Part shown: one piece after another, positions 26,735-35,512 of the stretch
Numbering within the stretch: the stretch's first letter is position 1
How the letters are laid out: the number at the start of each line of letters is the position of its first letter
Assembly (NCBI RefSeq): GCF_030068455.1
Contig: NZ_JAQOSQ010000002.1
Location: forward strand, 62,001 to 126,000
Origin: Roseofilum casamattae BLCC-M143
Lineage (GTDB): Bacteria > Cyanobacteriota > Cyanobacteriia > Cyanobacteriales > Desertifilaceae
Reading direction: 5' to 3'
Length of the DNA stretch: 64,000 nt
Program-made: the position numbers and the translations under genes
Notes under the pieces: generated by a model
Told to the model about the DNA's origin: nothing
Seen by the model: the letters and a program-made list of their open reading frames with translations, nothing else
The model's database searches: none

Positions 26735-29700
26735 ATGATAGTTCTCAGTCCCGATAATCGAGAAAATCTAGAAAATTTGAATTGGATGCTCGAAGCCTCG
26801 CGCGGTGAATTTATTTTGGCGATCGCAGTTTGTAATTATGGTAATTTGCAGCAAGCGGCGATCGCAGAATTAGTGCGGATGTCGGCTTTAGCAGTTCGGG
26901 TAGTGAAATTACAGGAAACGGACATTTCTTTATTCGATGCATTGCGCCGCGAGTTGTCCGATATAGCCATAGCCGAAAGCGCTGTCATGGTCACCGGTTG
27001 GGAGCGAGTGGAGCAACTGGAGAAACTGTTGGCTTCGGCGAACCAGGTGCGCGAGTCTTTGAACGCAGATTTTCCGATCCCCATGGTGTTTTGGGTGACT
27101 CATGAGGTCTTGAAAACCCTGCTGAAATCCGCTCCAGATTTGGCCAGTTGGGCAAGTAACTATCAATTTCGGTTACCTTCAGCAGCAGTAAACGAGTGGT
27201 TAGCCGAGCGGGTGCAGCAGGTGCGATCGCATGGAGATATCTTAACTCCGGAAGCAGCGAAGGCACTGCGCGGGGAACTGGAGGCCATGCAACGGGAGAT
27301 GGACGAGGAGGAAGAGGTCGCTCTGAGTGCTGAAGGAAGAGCGCATCGGGAAACCTTGTGGGGTATCGCTTGCGTGCCTTATGGAGATAATCGCCAACTT
27401 CAGGAAGCTGTTGCCCATTATCGAGCGGCGCTGGAGATTTGGGAAGAGCAAGGCAATTTAGAGGAACAAGGCTATTTATACAGTCGGTTGGCTTATGCTT
27501 ACTTTCGCCTCGCATTTCCGACGAGGGAGAACGTGCAGTACGTGCCGCCAAAGTTATTTGAGGAATTGATAGCAGAACAGCGGTGCGAAGGTTCCGAGTG
27601 GCAGGTAGCTTATGATTACGTGCGGCGGACTTTAGCACTGTGGGAAGAAGCTGGAAAGTTGGAGAATTTGGCCGGGACGTTTCATCGGTGGTTAGGACTA
27701 TTGCGATATTTGCAACATTGGGAGATGTTAGCGCAGTTAGCCGAGCGCGTGATTCCGTTGCATGAGGATGAGGAAAAGTGGCCGAAGAACTATCTGCTGC
27801 GGGATTATTCCGTATTGGCAGAGGGGGCGTTTGCACGAAAGCAATGGAAAGAAGCGGAGCAGTGGAGCGAAAAGGTATTACAGGGAGTATCTGGAGAGTC
27901 GAATCGATATTATGTGGCCTTGTCGCGGCTGATTTTAGCTAAAGTTTATCGCGATCGCAACCAGAAAGATAGAGCGATCGCGCAGTTGCAGCAGGTACGC
28001 GAGTCCGGAGTCGAGCGATCGCCGAGATTGCATGTAGAATCATTGCAGTTATTGCGCGATTTGTTATTCGATCGCAAAGACTATCTGGAAGCTTATGAGG
28101 TGAAGCGGGAGTTACGGACGGCGGAGTTTGACTATAATTTTCGCGGGTTTATTGGAGCCAGTCGCTTGAAACCCCGACCCCAGCAACGGGGAGTTGCGCC
28201 AGAAATTCGTGCTGCGGGAAGAGAGCCAGCGGTTGAGGAGTTAGTCGAGCGGATCTTAAATACTTCTCATGTGGTGACGGTGATTTATGGGTATTCGGGG
28301 GTGGGGAAGAGTTCGCTCTTGCAAGCGGGATTAGTTCCAGCGCTGGAGGCAACAATACATCGAGACCGAATTCTTCCCATTCTCTTGCGGCGCTATGAGG
28401 ATTGGCAAGGACGCATTGGAAGGCAGTTGGAGCGCTTTGGGTTAGACCCCTCAACTCCGCTCGGGGCACAGTGGACGGAGGCGGATTTATTAGAAGTGTG
28501 GCGAGAGGCAGACCGTTCTCATCAGCGTATTGTCTTGATTCTCGACCAGTTTGAGGAGTTTTTCTTTCGGTTTCCGATGAAGCAGGAACAGAAACAACTG
28601 TTTCGCTTGCTTTCTCAGGGTTTGGAGCAGTGTCCGGCATTGCAAGTCGTCATTTCCATTCGCCAGGACTTTATCCATTACTTGTTCCCCCAACGGGAAT
28701 TGCAACGAGCGGGGGATATGCTCAGTCCCGGGAATACTTATCCCTTGTCTTATTTTCAACCCCAGGAAGCGGTGCAGATTATGCAGCGGTTGACGGAACC
28801 AACCAGCTTTCATCCGGAAGAGGAACTGTTGCAGCAACTGGTTAAAGATTTGGCGGGAGATGCGGAAGAAGTGATTCCCATTGAGCTGCAAATTGTGGGC
28901 AGTCAGTTGGAGGATAGTTATATTACGCGGTTGCAGGAGTACTCCCGGTTGCATGAGGGGGCACTGGAGCCGAAAACGGAGCTGGTACGGCGTTATATCC
29001 AGACTATTGTGCAAGATTGTGGCATGGAACACCAGGAATCGGCGTATTGGCTCTTGTTTCTGCTAACGGATGAGAATTTGCGCCGGCCGGTAAAAACAGA
29101 GCAGGAACTGCAACGGGAGTTACGGCAAAAGATAGAGAAAGCAGATTTACCCCTAGTCCTGAAGATTTTAGTGGGTTCGGGATTGGTGCTTTTAATAGAG
29201 GAGCGAGGGGAAGAGTGCTATCAGTTGGTGCACGACTATTTGGTGCGCTACGTGCGCGAGAAGGAACCAGAATTACGACAGTTGCAGGAGAAACTGGAAC
29301 GGGAGCAAGCGAAACGGCAAGTAGCGGAACGAAGTTTAGCTGAGATTGAGAAAAAAGTGCGGCGGAGTCGTTGGCAATTGGGATTGACTTCTGTCGCTTC
29401 AGCGGCAATTCTTGTCGTAACATTCGGGCTGTTTCGTCAAGCTAGAATAGAGCGCCAATTGGCTCTAGACGGAACTCGATGGGAACGGCTGGGGGTTAGA
29501 GCCATAGAGCAATTTGAAGACAATGGCGAGCAGTTGGAAACTCTGGTTTCTGCCCTACAAACTGCTCAAGAGTTACACCCTCATACTGCGAATCAGCCCA
29601 TCACTGAGTATGCCGCCTATCGTCCCATTTCGGCATTGCAACAGATTACCCAAATTATTAGGGAGCAGAATAAAATTCCTCACCAGGATGAAGTCTGGGA

Positions 29701-31729
29701 CGTAGAGTTTTCTCCTGACGGACGCTACCTGGCCACTGGCAGCGATGACAACACAGCCAAGATCGTAGAAGTCGAGAGTGGCAAAACTCTGCACACCATT
29801 ACTCACCAAGAGAGGGTTATGGGAGTAGCGTTTTCCCCCGACGGACGCTACCTGGCCACTGGCAGTGAGGACAAAACAGCCAAGATTACAGAAGTCGAGA
29901 GTGGCGAAACTCTGCACACCATTACTCACCAAGAGAGGGTTATGGGAGTAGCGTTTTCCCCCGACGGACGCTACCTGGCTACTGGCAGTGAGGACAAAAC
30001 AGCCAAGATTACAGAAGTCGAGAGTGGCAAAACTCTGCACACTATTACTCACCAGAATTTGGTCTGGAGAGTAGAGTTTTCTCCTGACGGACGCTACCTG
30101 GCCACTGGCAGCACTGACAAAACAGCCAAGATCGTGGAAGTCGAGAGTGGCGAAACTCTGCACGCTATTACTCACCAGGATTGGGTATCGAAAGTAGCGT
30201 TTTCTCCTGACGGACGCTACCTGGCCACTGGCAGTGAGGACAAAACAGCCAAGATTACAGAAGTCGAGAGTGGCAAAACTCTGCACACTATTACTCACCA
30301 GGCTGAGGTCTGGGGAGTAGCGTTTTCTCCTGACGGACGCTACCTGGCCACTGGCAGCGCTGACAACAAAGTTCAGATCGCCGCAGTTAAGAGTTGGCAA
30401 ACCCTGCACACCATTAATCATGAGGGTGAGGTCTGGGGAGTAACGTTTTCATCCGACGGACGCTACCTAGCCACTGGCAGCTCTAACAATACAGCCAAGA
30501 TAACCGCAGTCAAGAGTTGGCAAACCCTGCACTCCATTACTCACCAAGGGACAGTCCGGGAAGTAGAGTTTTCACCCAAAGGACGCTACCTGGCGACTAG
30601 CAGCTCTGACAAAACAGCCAAGATCGTAGAAATTGAGAGTAGGCAAACCCTACAGACCATTACTCACCAGGATTCAGTCTGGGCAGTAGATTTTTCCTCC
30701 AATGGACGTTACCTGGCGACTGGCAGCAAGGACAAAACGGCAAAGATAACGGAAATCGAGAGTGGGCAAACCCTACAGACGATTACTCACGAGGATAAAG
30801 TCAGGGCAGTAGATTTTTCCTCCAATGGACGCTACCTGGCGACTAGCAGTTCTGACAAAACGGCAAAAATAACGGAAGTCGAGAGTGGAACAACCCTGCA
30901 CGCCATTACTCACCAGGATACAGTCTGGGAAGTAGAATTTTCCCCCAATGGACGTTACTTGGCCACTGGCAGCAGGGACAAAACGGCAAAAATAACGGAA
31001 GTCGAGAGTGGAACAACCCTGCACACCATTACTCACGAGGATACAGTCTGGAAAGTAGAGTTTTCCCCCAATGGACGCTATCTAGCCACTGGCAGCGATG
31101 ACAATACAGCCAAAATAACAGAAGTCGAGAGTGGGAAAACCCTGCACGCCATTACTCATAAGGGGAAGCTCGAGGCGGTGGTCTTTTCCCCAGACGGACG
31201 CTATCTAGCCACTGGCAGCGATGACAATACAGCCAAAATAACAGAAGTCGAGAGTGGGAAAACCCTGCACGCCATTCCTCACGAGGATAAAGTCTGGGGA
31301 GTAGAGTTTTCCCCCAATGGACGCTACTTGGCTACCTACAGCAATAATACGATCGCAAAGATAACGGCAGTCGAGAGTGGGCAGACCGCTGCATTACAAG
31401 GTCACTCGGATGATGTGACTGATGTGGCTTGGTCTTCCGATGGAGACCGCATTGCAACAGGTTCGCGAGATAGTGCAGTAAGACTCTGGACAAAAACGGG
31501 TCAGGAGTTGGCTGTCTTTGAAGGTCATCAAGGCTGGGTTGGTTTGATGCGCTGGGATGAAGAGGGGCGCGAAATTACTTCGGTTGCAGTTGATGGCAAT
31601 ACTGTTACCGTAATGAAATCGCCTGTAGAAACCCTAGAGGAGCTAATTGCGCGGGGATGTCGTTGGGTGCGACCTTATCTGACCAGCAATAACAAGCAGA
31701 TTGAAGGATGCGAGCAGTATTGGGAATAG
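26735..31729 (+). CDS. giant STAND NTPase with TPR-like helices and a C-terminal WD40 propeller
   Basis: 1664 residues. Residues 1-180 form an alpha/beta domain I do not recognise. Residues 190-460 are helical and TPR-like (AVAHYRAALEIWEEQGNLEE). A novel STAND (nSTAND1-like) NTPase follows: Walker A YGYSGVGKSSLLQAGLVP from 518, Walker B RIVLILDQFEEFF near 600. A coiled coil (about 845-875) leads into one hydrophobic segment (880-900). From 983 to the end there are 14 nearly identical 41-residue WD40 units plus two divergent ones. Proteins of this layout are switch-like: the WD40 part senses a ligand, the NTPase oligomerises, the N-terminus signals. In bacteria some act in antiviral defence. 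Ligand and effector here are unknown. Confidence 0.9.
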   Translation: MIVLSPDNRENLENLNWMLEASRGEFILAIAVCNYGNLQQAAIAELVRMSALAVRVVKLQETDISLFDALRRELSDIAIAESAVMVTGWERVEQLEKLLASANQVRESLNADFPIPMVFWVTHEVLKTLLKSAPDLASWASNYQFRLPSAAVNEWLAERVQQVRSHGDILTPEAAKALRGELEAMQREMDEEEEVALSAEGRAHRETLWGIACVPYGDNRQLQEAVAHYRAALEIWEEQGNLEEQGYLYSRLAYAYFRLAFPTRENVQYVPPKLFEELIAEQRCEGSEWQVAYDYVRRTLALWEEAGKLENLAGTFHRWLGLLRYLQHWEMLAQLAERVIPLHEDEEKWPKNYLLRDYSVLAEGAFARKQWKEAEQWSEKVLQGVSGESNRYYVALSRLILAKVYRDRNQKDRAIAQLQQVRESGVERSPRLHVESLQLLRDLLFDRKDYLEAYEVKRELRTAEFDYNFRGFIGASRLKPRPQQRGVAPEIRAAGREPAVEELVERILNTSHVVTVIYGYSGVGKSSLLQAGLVPALEATIHRDRILPILLRRYEDWQGRIGRQLERFGLDPSTPLGAQWTEADLLEVWREADRSHQRIVLILDQFEEFFFRFPMKQEQKQLFRLLSQGLEQCPALQVVISIRQDFIHYLFPQRELQRAGDMLSPGNTYPLSYFQPQEAVQIMQRLTEPTSFHPEEELLQQLVKDLAGDAEEVIPIELQIVGSQLEDSYITRLQEYSRLHEGALEPKTELVRRYIQTIVQDCGMEHQESAYWLLFLLTDENLRRPVKTEQELQRELRQKIEKADLPLVLKILVGSGLVLLIEERGEECYQLVHDYLVRYVREKEPELRQLQEKLEREQAKRQVAERSLAEIEKKVRRSRWQLGLTSVASAAILVVTFGLFRQARIERQLALDGTRWERLGVRAIEQFEDNGEQLETLVSALQTAQELHPHTANQPITEYAAYRPISALQQITQIIREQNKIPHQDEVWDVEFSPDGRYLATGSDDNTAKIVEVESGKTLHTITHQERVMGVAFSPDGRYLATGSEDKTAKITEVESGETLHTITHQERVMGVAFSPDGRYLATGSEDKTAKITEVESGKTLHTITHQNLVWRVEFSPDGRYLATGSTDKTAKIVEVESGETLHAITHQDWVSKVAFSPDGRYLATGSEDKTAKITEVESGKTLHTITHQAEVWGVAFSPDGRYLATGSADNKVQIAAVKSWQTLHTINHEGEVWGVTFSSDGRYLATGSSNNTAKITAVKSWQTLHSITHQGTVREVEFSPKGRYLATSSSDKTAKIVEIESRQTLQTITHQDSVWAVDFSSNGRYLATGSKDKTAKITEIESGQTLQTITHEDKVRAVDFSSNGRYLATSSSDKTAKITEVESGTTLHAITHQDTVWEVEFSPNGRYLATGSRDKTAKITEVESGTTLHTITHEDTVWKVEFSPNGRYLATGSDDNTAKITEVESGKTLHAITHKGKLEAVVFSPDGRYLATGSDDNTAKITEVESGKTLHAIPHEDKVWGVEFSPNGRYLATYSNNTIAKITAVESGQTAALQGHSDDVTDVAWSSDGDRIATGSRDSAVRLWTKTGQELAVFEGHQGWVGLMRWDEEGREITSVAVDGNTVTVMKSPVETLEELIARGCRWVRPYLTSNNKQIEGCEQYWE
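29681..31402 (+). repeat. 14 in-phase tandem copies of a 123-bp WD40-encoding unit
   Basis: Exactly 14 x 123 bp, each coding for a 41-residue WD40 unit with the constant core FSPDGRYLATGS and mostly TAKITEVESG. Variation concentrates in the few residues after the HQ/HE that opens each unit (DEVWD, ERVMG, NLVWR, DWVSK, AEVWG and so on). Units 2 and 3 are almost identical at DNA level. The antisense frames over this array are by-products of the repeat. Confidence 0.95.
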
Positions 31730-31942
31730 AGAATAAATCCGGTTGGTGTAACGAATTTTCGCGGAGACGTTGCCGGATAAAACCTAATCATTTCTTAAGG
31801 GGTGGGTGAAATAACCTCGGTCAGAGGAATTGACCCCGATCGCAAATTTCCCAACTCAGATTATGCCTACAGGGGGCATTGTAATTGCGATCGCAATCCG
31901 ATTCACTAGAAAGTGGAAAAATTGTCATGCAAACACTCTACT

Positions 31943-32773
31943 ATGGTCAATCGACCTTTGCAGAATTGGATGGCTTGCGTTCTGGTCGCAATTAGCGCCA
32001 TCGGATGTAGCTCTACCTCATCCAGCGCCCCCGCAAGCACTCCAGGAACCCTAGATTTCCGCGCCAATGGTGAAGACTTTGTCCGGCAAGGATTTGTCGC
32101 CAAAGATGGTTGGGCGATCGCATTTAACCATCTCTACGTTACCCTGTCCGAAGTCACGGCATACCAAAGCAACCCACCTTTTAATCCCGATGTTGAGGGA
32201 GAGATCGAAGCCGAGCAAACCATCCGGTTCGATCCCCCCAAAACCGTGGATTTGGCAGCGGGAGACGAAACCGCCGAGCCGATTTTAGTCTACCAAGCCA
32301 CGGACGCGCCAGCCGGAGCTTACAATGCTCTATCATGGAAAATGATTCCCGCAACTGAAGGGCCGGCAGACGGCCAAACCTTAGTGTTGGATGGAGTCGC
32401 GCAAAAGGGCGATCGCACCATTAACTTTACGATTAGCATTAATCGAGAGTATCAATACTATTGCGGCGAATTTGTCGGCGACGGACGCAAAGGACTGCTC
32501 GAACCGGGAAAAACCTCCGACCTGGAAGCTACGTTCCATTTCGATCATATCTTTGGAGATGCAGATGCCCCACCCGACGACCCCATTAATACAGGCGCCT
32601 TGGGATTTGCCCCCCTAGCGAAACTGGCAACCGACGGAACTCTCGAAGTGGACGACGAGGAATTGCAGACGCGCCTGAGTCCGGAAGAAGAACAGCAATT
32701 AACGAAAACATTGCTCTCTCTCGGTCACGTCGGGGAAGGTCATTGCCGACAAACGGCGATCGCCCCCAACTAA
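31943..32773 (+). CDS. lipoprotein of a nickel/cobalt uptake cluster (DUF4382-like)
   Basis: About 276 residues. Signal peptide with lipobox AIGC, so the mature protein is lipid-anchored. The body is beta-rich: HLYVTLSEVTAYQSN, FDPPKTVDLAAGDETAEP, PAGAYNALSWKMIP, resembling DUF4382-type surface domains. Two later cysteines (YYCGEF, EGHCRQ) and FHFDHIFGD could contribute to metal or disulphide binding. It starts at ATG 31943, ten codons inside the longest frame. It lies 40 bases upstream of the NikL-like gene, so a role at the outside of the metal transporter is inferred from context only. Confidence 0.7.
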   Translation: MVNRPLQNWMACVLVAISAIGCSSTSSSAPASTPGTLDFRANGEDFVRQGFVAKDGWAIAFNHLYVTLSEVTAYQSNPPFNPDVEGEIEAEQTIRFDPPKTVDLAAGDETAEPILVYQATDAPAGAYNALSWKMIPATEGPADGQTLVLDGVAQKGDRTINFTISINREYQYYCGEFVGDGRKGLLEPGKTSDLEATFHFDHIFGDADAPPDDPINTGALGFAPLAKLATDGTLEVDDEELQTRLSPEEEQQLTKTLLSLGHVGEGHCRQTAIAPN

Positions 32774-32813
32774 CATCAATCCGAACCTGTCCTATCGAAA
32801 CACTGGCAAAACA

Positions 32814-33371
32814 ATGATGAAATGGAAGAGCGCGATCGCAAAACCGGTGCTGAATGCGATCGGATTGGGAGCATTAGCAACAGTATTATGCCTGACACTA
32901 TCCAATCGGGCGATCGCCCATGGAGTTAGTGTCACTAATCGAGCCATCTCTGCCATTCAAGTGCAAGCGGTTTACGACACCGGGGAACCCATGGATAAGG
33001 CACAAGTGACTATCTATGCCCCAGATAACCCCCAGGAACCTTGGATGCAAGGCCTGTCCGACGATCGCGGCCAGTTTCTTTTCGTCCCTGATTTGAACGA
33101 AACTGGGACATGGACAGTGAAAATTCGCAAAGCCGGCCACGGCAGTGTCATCACCATCCCCATCGGAGAGTCTGGAGAATCTGAAACCTCTGGAGCAAGT
33201 ACGAGCGATAGTACGCCAACCCAGCAACCCATCCCCATTGCACAAGGAACCGTCAGCAGAAACCATGGCACGAACGCCTTGCAAAAAGCCGTCATGATGG
33301 CTTCCGTATTCTGGGGATGCACGGGAACCGCGCTATTTTTCTCGCGGAGCGGCTCCAATGCACATTCCTGA
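32814..33371 (+). CDS. NikL-like accessory component of a nickel/cobalt ECF transporter
   Basis: 185 residues. A signal peptide ends in NRAIAHGVSV, leaving a histidine at or close to the mature N-terminus, a pattern seen in NikL/NikN-type components that hand metal to the transporter. The middle is a carboxypeptidase-regulatory-like beta sandwich (QVQAVYDTGEPMDKAQVTIY, DDRGQFLFVPD). A C-terminal hydrophobic segment (AVMMASVFWGCTGTALFF) anchors it. Its 3' end overlaps the CbiM gene by 14 bases, strong support for a joint function. Confidence 0.75.
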   Translation: MMKWKSAIAKPVLNAIGLGALATVLCLTLSNRAIAHGVSVTNRAISAIQVQAVYDTGEPMDKAQVTIYAPDNPQEPWMQGLSDDRGQFLFVPDLNETGTWTVKIRKAGHGSVITIPIGESGESETSGASTSDSTPTQQPIPIAQGTVSRNHGTNALQKAVMMASVFWGCTGTALFFSRSGSNAHS

Positions 33372-34011
33372 CGGTATTGTAGCTCCCCAAGTGGCGATCG
33401 GCGGGTATGCGATCGCCAGCGGATTCATGTGGTTCTCTCTAAAACAAATAGAGAAACACGCGGGAAACGATACCGGAAAAAATAGCCGCATCCCCCAAGC
33501 CTCCCTGCTTACAGCCGCATTTTTCGCCGCCTCCTCCATCCATATCCCCATTCCGCCCGCCAGCGTTCATTTCGTGCTGAATGGCTTGCTGGGGGCAGTT
33601 TTGGGCTGGTATGCCTTTCCGGCGATCGCGATCGGTCTCTTTTTGCAGGCCGTCATGTTCCAACATGGCGGCCTCTCCACCTTGGGAGTAAACTTACTGT
33701 TGATAGGAACTCCAGCCTTATTAGCCGGTTCCTTATTCCATTCCCGCTTACTTTTGGCGCGTAAGGGACGGTTTTGGACGGGATTGTTCGGCTTTCTTTC
33801 CGGAAGCATAGCATTAGCCTTGTCCGCAACCATCTTCTTTTCTACAATTCTAATGACCCTACCCGCCGATATCGATCGCCAAGCCGAACAAGCCGCACTC
33901 TTCGGACTCTTAGCAGCTCACATTCCTTTGGCAATTCTAGAAGGGATATTTACAGCGATGATAGTCGTCTTTTTGCAACGCGTGAAACCAGAATTAATCG
34001 AGCGACATTAA
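33358..34011 (+). CDS. cbiM: nickel/cobalt ECF transporter substrate-specificity component CbiM
   Basis: 217 residues, about six membrane helices. It begins MHIPDGIV: in CbiM/NikM the first residues, with His2, form the metal site inside the membrane. Further family blocks: FFAASSIHIPIPPASVHFVLNGLLGAVLGW, FLQAVMFQHGGLSTLGVNLL and AAHIPLAILEGIFTA. Start at ATG 33358, inside the previous gene. The usual partners CbiQ (transmembrane) and CbiO (ATPase) are not in the following sequence, which turns to a convergent sugar dehydrogenase gene. Metal specificity (Ni or Co) cannot be told here. Confidence 0.9.
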   Translation: MHIPDGIVAPQVAIGGYAIASGFMWFSLKQIEKHAGNDTGKNSRIPQASLLTAAFFAASSIHIPIPPASVHFVLNGLLGAVLGWYAFPAIAIGLFLQAVMFQHGGLSTLGVNLLLIGTPALLAGSLFHSRLLLARKGRFWTGLFGFLSGSIALALSATIFFSTILMTLPADIDRQAEQAALFGLLAAHIPLAILEGIFTAMIVVFLQRVKPELIERH

Positions 34012-34106
34012 TTATAGTCAATTAGAATACCAGTGAGACGTTGTAAGTTCTGGCTCCGATGGTACGGAGAATCTGTTTCACCTTTGACCAGCAATTCAAT
34101 TAATTA

Positions 34107-35318
34107 TTAATTATTAATTGGTTCCAGGCGGAGGAGACGACCGTTTCGTGCGTCCGTCAGCACGTAGAGCATCCCATCGGGACCTTGTCGTACGTCGCGG
34201 ACTCGCTGACCTATGGAAATTGACTCTTGGTTTAAAACATTACCCGACTCATCTACCTCGATACGGCGAATATCTTGCGAAACCAAACCCCCAGCAAACA
34301 GGTTCCCTTGCCACTCGGGAAAAAGCGTCCCCCGATAAACTGCCAACCCAGAGGGAGCAATTGACGGAGTCCATATCACTTTCGGGTCTATCATACCAGG
34401 TAGGGAGGTTTCCGGAGAAATCAGACCGCCGGAATATTCCCGACTGTGAGTCGCGACCGGCCAGCCATAGTTGTCACCCGCTTTGACCCAATTGACCTCA
34501 TCTCCTCCGCGAGCGCCATGCTCCGTTGCCCAAACCCGATCGCCCGCAGCATCGAAAGCCAGTCCTTGGATGTTACGATGGCCGTAGCTCCACACTTCCG
34601 GGGCGGCATTGGCATCGCTGACAAAGGGGTTATCCGACGGGATAGAGCCATCGTCGTTGATGCGAATAATCTTGCCCAGATGACTGCTCGTGTTTTGTGC
34701 TTGTTGGCGGATAAATTCCCCTTCGAGTTCTACCGGAGGATTACCTCCGTCGCCAATAGAAGCTAATAGAGTACCGTCCGGCAACCAGAGCAAACGGGAG
34801 CCAAAGTGCTGCCCTCGCGATTTGGTTTGGGACACCTCAAAAATGACTTGCCAGTTGCTCAGAGAACTGCCATCAAACGTGGCGCGAGCGATGCGAGTTC
34901 GGTTGTCGGAAGTAGTTCCATGAGCATAGGAGAAGTAAACCAGGCCGTTGTCGGCGAAGCGGGGATGCAAGGCGATATCGAGCAAACCGCCTTGGCCTTG
35001 GTTCAGCACTTCTGTAACTCCAGGGATGGGCGCGGGATCGAGGATGCCATCTCGGACAATACGCAATTGTCCCGATCGCTCTGTAATCAGAATCGAACCA
35101 TCCGGCAGCCAGACAAATCCCCAGGGATGTTCGAGATTATCTACCACCGTGACGATTTGGAAGTCGCGATCGCCCCGAGCCAATTCGATCGCAGTTGGGG
35201 GTTCCGATGACACTTGCTGGCTACACGCGCTGGCTCCGAAAAGAGCGATCGCAGATCCGACAGTCAGGAGGGTACTGATTGCGATCGGAAGTATTCGATT
35301 TCGATCCATGGGAAACAT
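34107..35318 (-). CDS. PQQ-dependent aldose sugar dehydrogenase-like lipoprotein
   Basis: 403 residues. N-terminal lipobox GASAC indicates lipid anchoring. The six-bladed propeller of soluble glucose/sorbosone dehydrogenases follows: LEHPWGFVWLPDGSILITER, GQGGLLDIALHPRF, HFGSRLLWLPDG (catalytic His region), YGHRNIQGLAFD and WATEHGARGGDEVNWV. Family members oxidise aldoses with PQQ. Cyanobacteria seldom make PQQ, so the cofactor may be scavenged or the function may differ. Either ATG 35318 or 35309 may be the start; neither has a clear ribosome site. Confidence 0.85.
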   Translation of the reverse strand: MFPMDRNRILPIAISTLLTVGSAIALFGASACSQQVSSEPPTAIELARGDRDFQIVTVVDNLEHPWGFVWLPDGSILITERSGQLRIVRDGILDPAPIPGVTEVLNQGQGGLLDIALHPRFADNGLVYFSYAHGTTSDNRTRIARATFDGSSLSNWQVIFEVSQTKSRGQHFGSRLLWLPDGTLLASIGDGGNPPVELEGEFIRQQAQNTSSHLGKIIRINDDGSIPSDNPFVSDANAAPEVWSYGHRNIQGLAFDAAGDRVWATEHGARGGDEVNWVKAGDNYGWPVATHSREYSGGLISPETSLPGMIDPKVIWTPSIAPSGLAVYRGTLFPEWQGNLFAGGLVSQDIRRIEVDESGNVLNQESISIGQRVRDVRQGPDGMLYVLTDARNGRLLRLEPINN

Positions 35319-35323
35319 TTTAA

Positions 35324-35440
35324 TTCAAAATGCAAAATGCAAAATGGCGATCGTTCGGGAAAAGCAGGTTATAACTGCACTTTTACCAGTCAACCCGCTC
35401 CTATGTTATCGAAAGATCGCTTAATCTCGGCCAAAAAGGC
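35324..35440. repeat. dispersed ~117-bp repeat, copy 1
   Basis: Starts TTCAAAATGCAAAATGCAAA, continues through a GCGATCG site, a CAACCCGCT block and ATGTTATCGAAAGAT, and ends TTAATCTCGGCCAAAAA. A diverged copy lies at 35-39 kb distance in the same orientation (39035-39152). Next to it is a small stem CTACAGC/GCTGTAG (35444-35464). Confidence 0.75.
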
Positions 35441-35512
35441 CGCCTACAGCCGGAATTGCTGTAGCAGAAGCGTCCTACGCTACAATTTTCCTAAGTATTC
35501 TGCGCTCCAGTT

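Noticed and set aside
29573-30421. 282-codon antisense frame over the WD40 array, and a second one at 30773-31036
   Set aside because: Long antisense frames arise because one repeat unit is open in reverse; the sense protein is clearly real.
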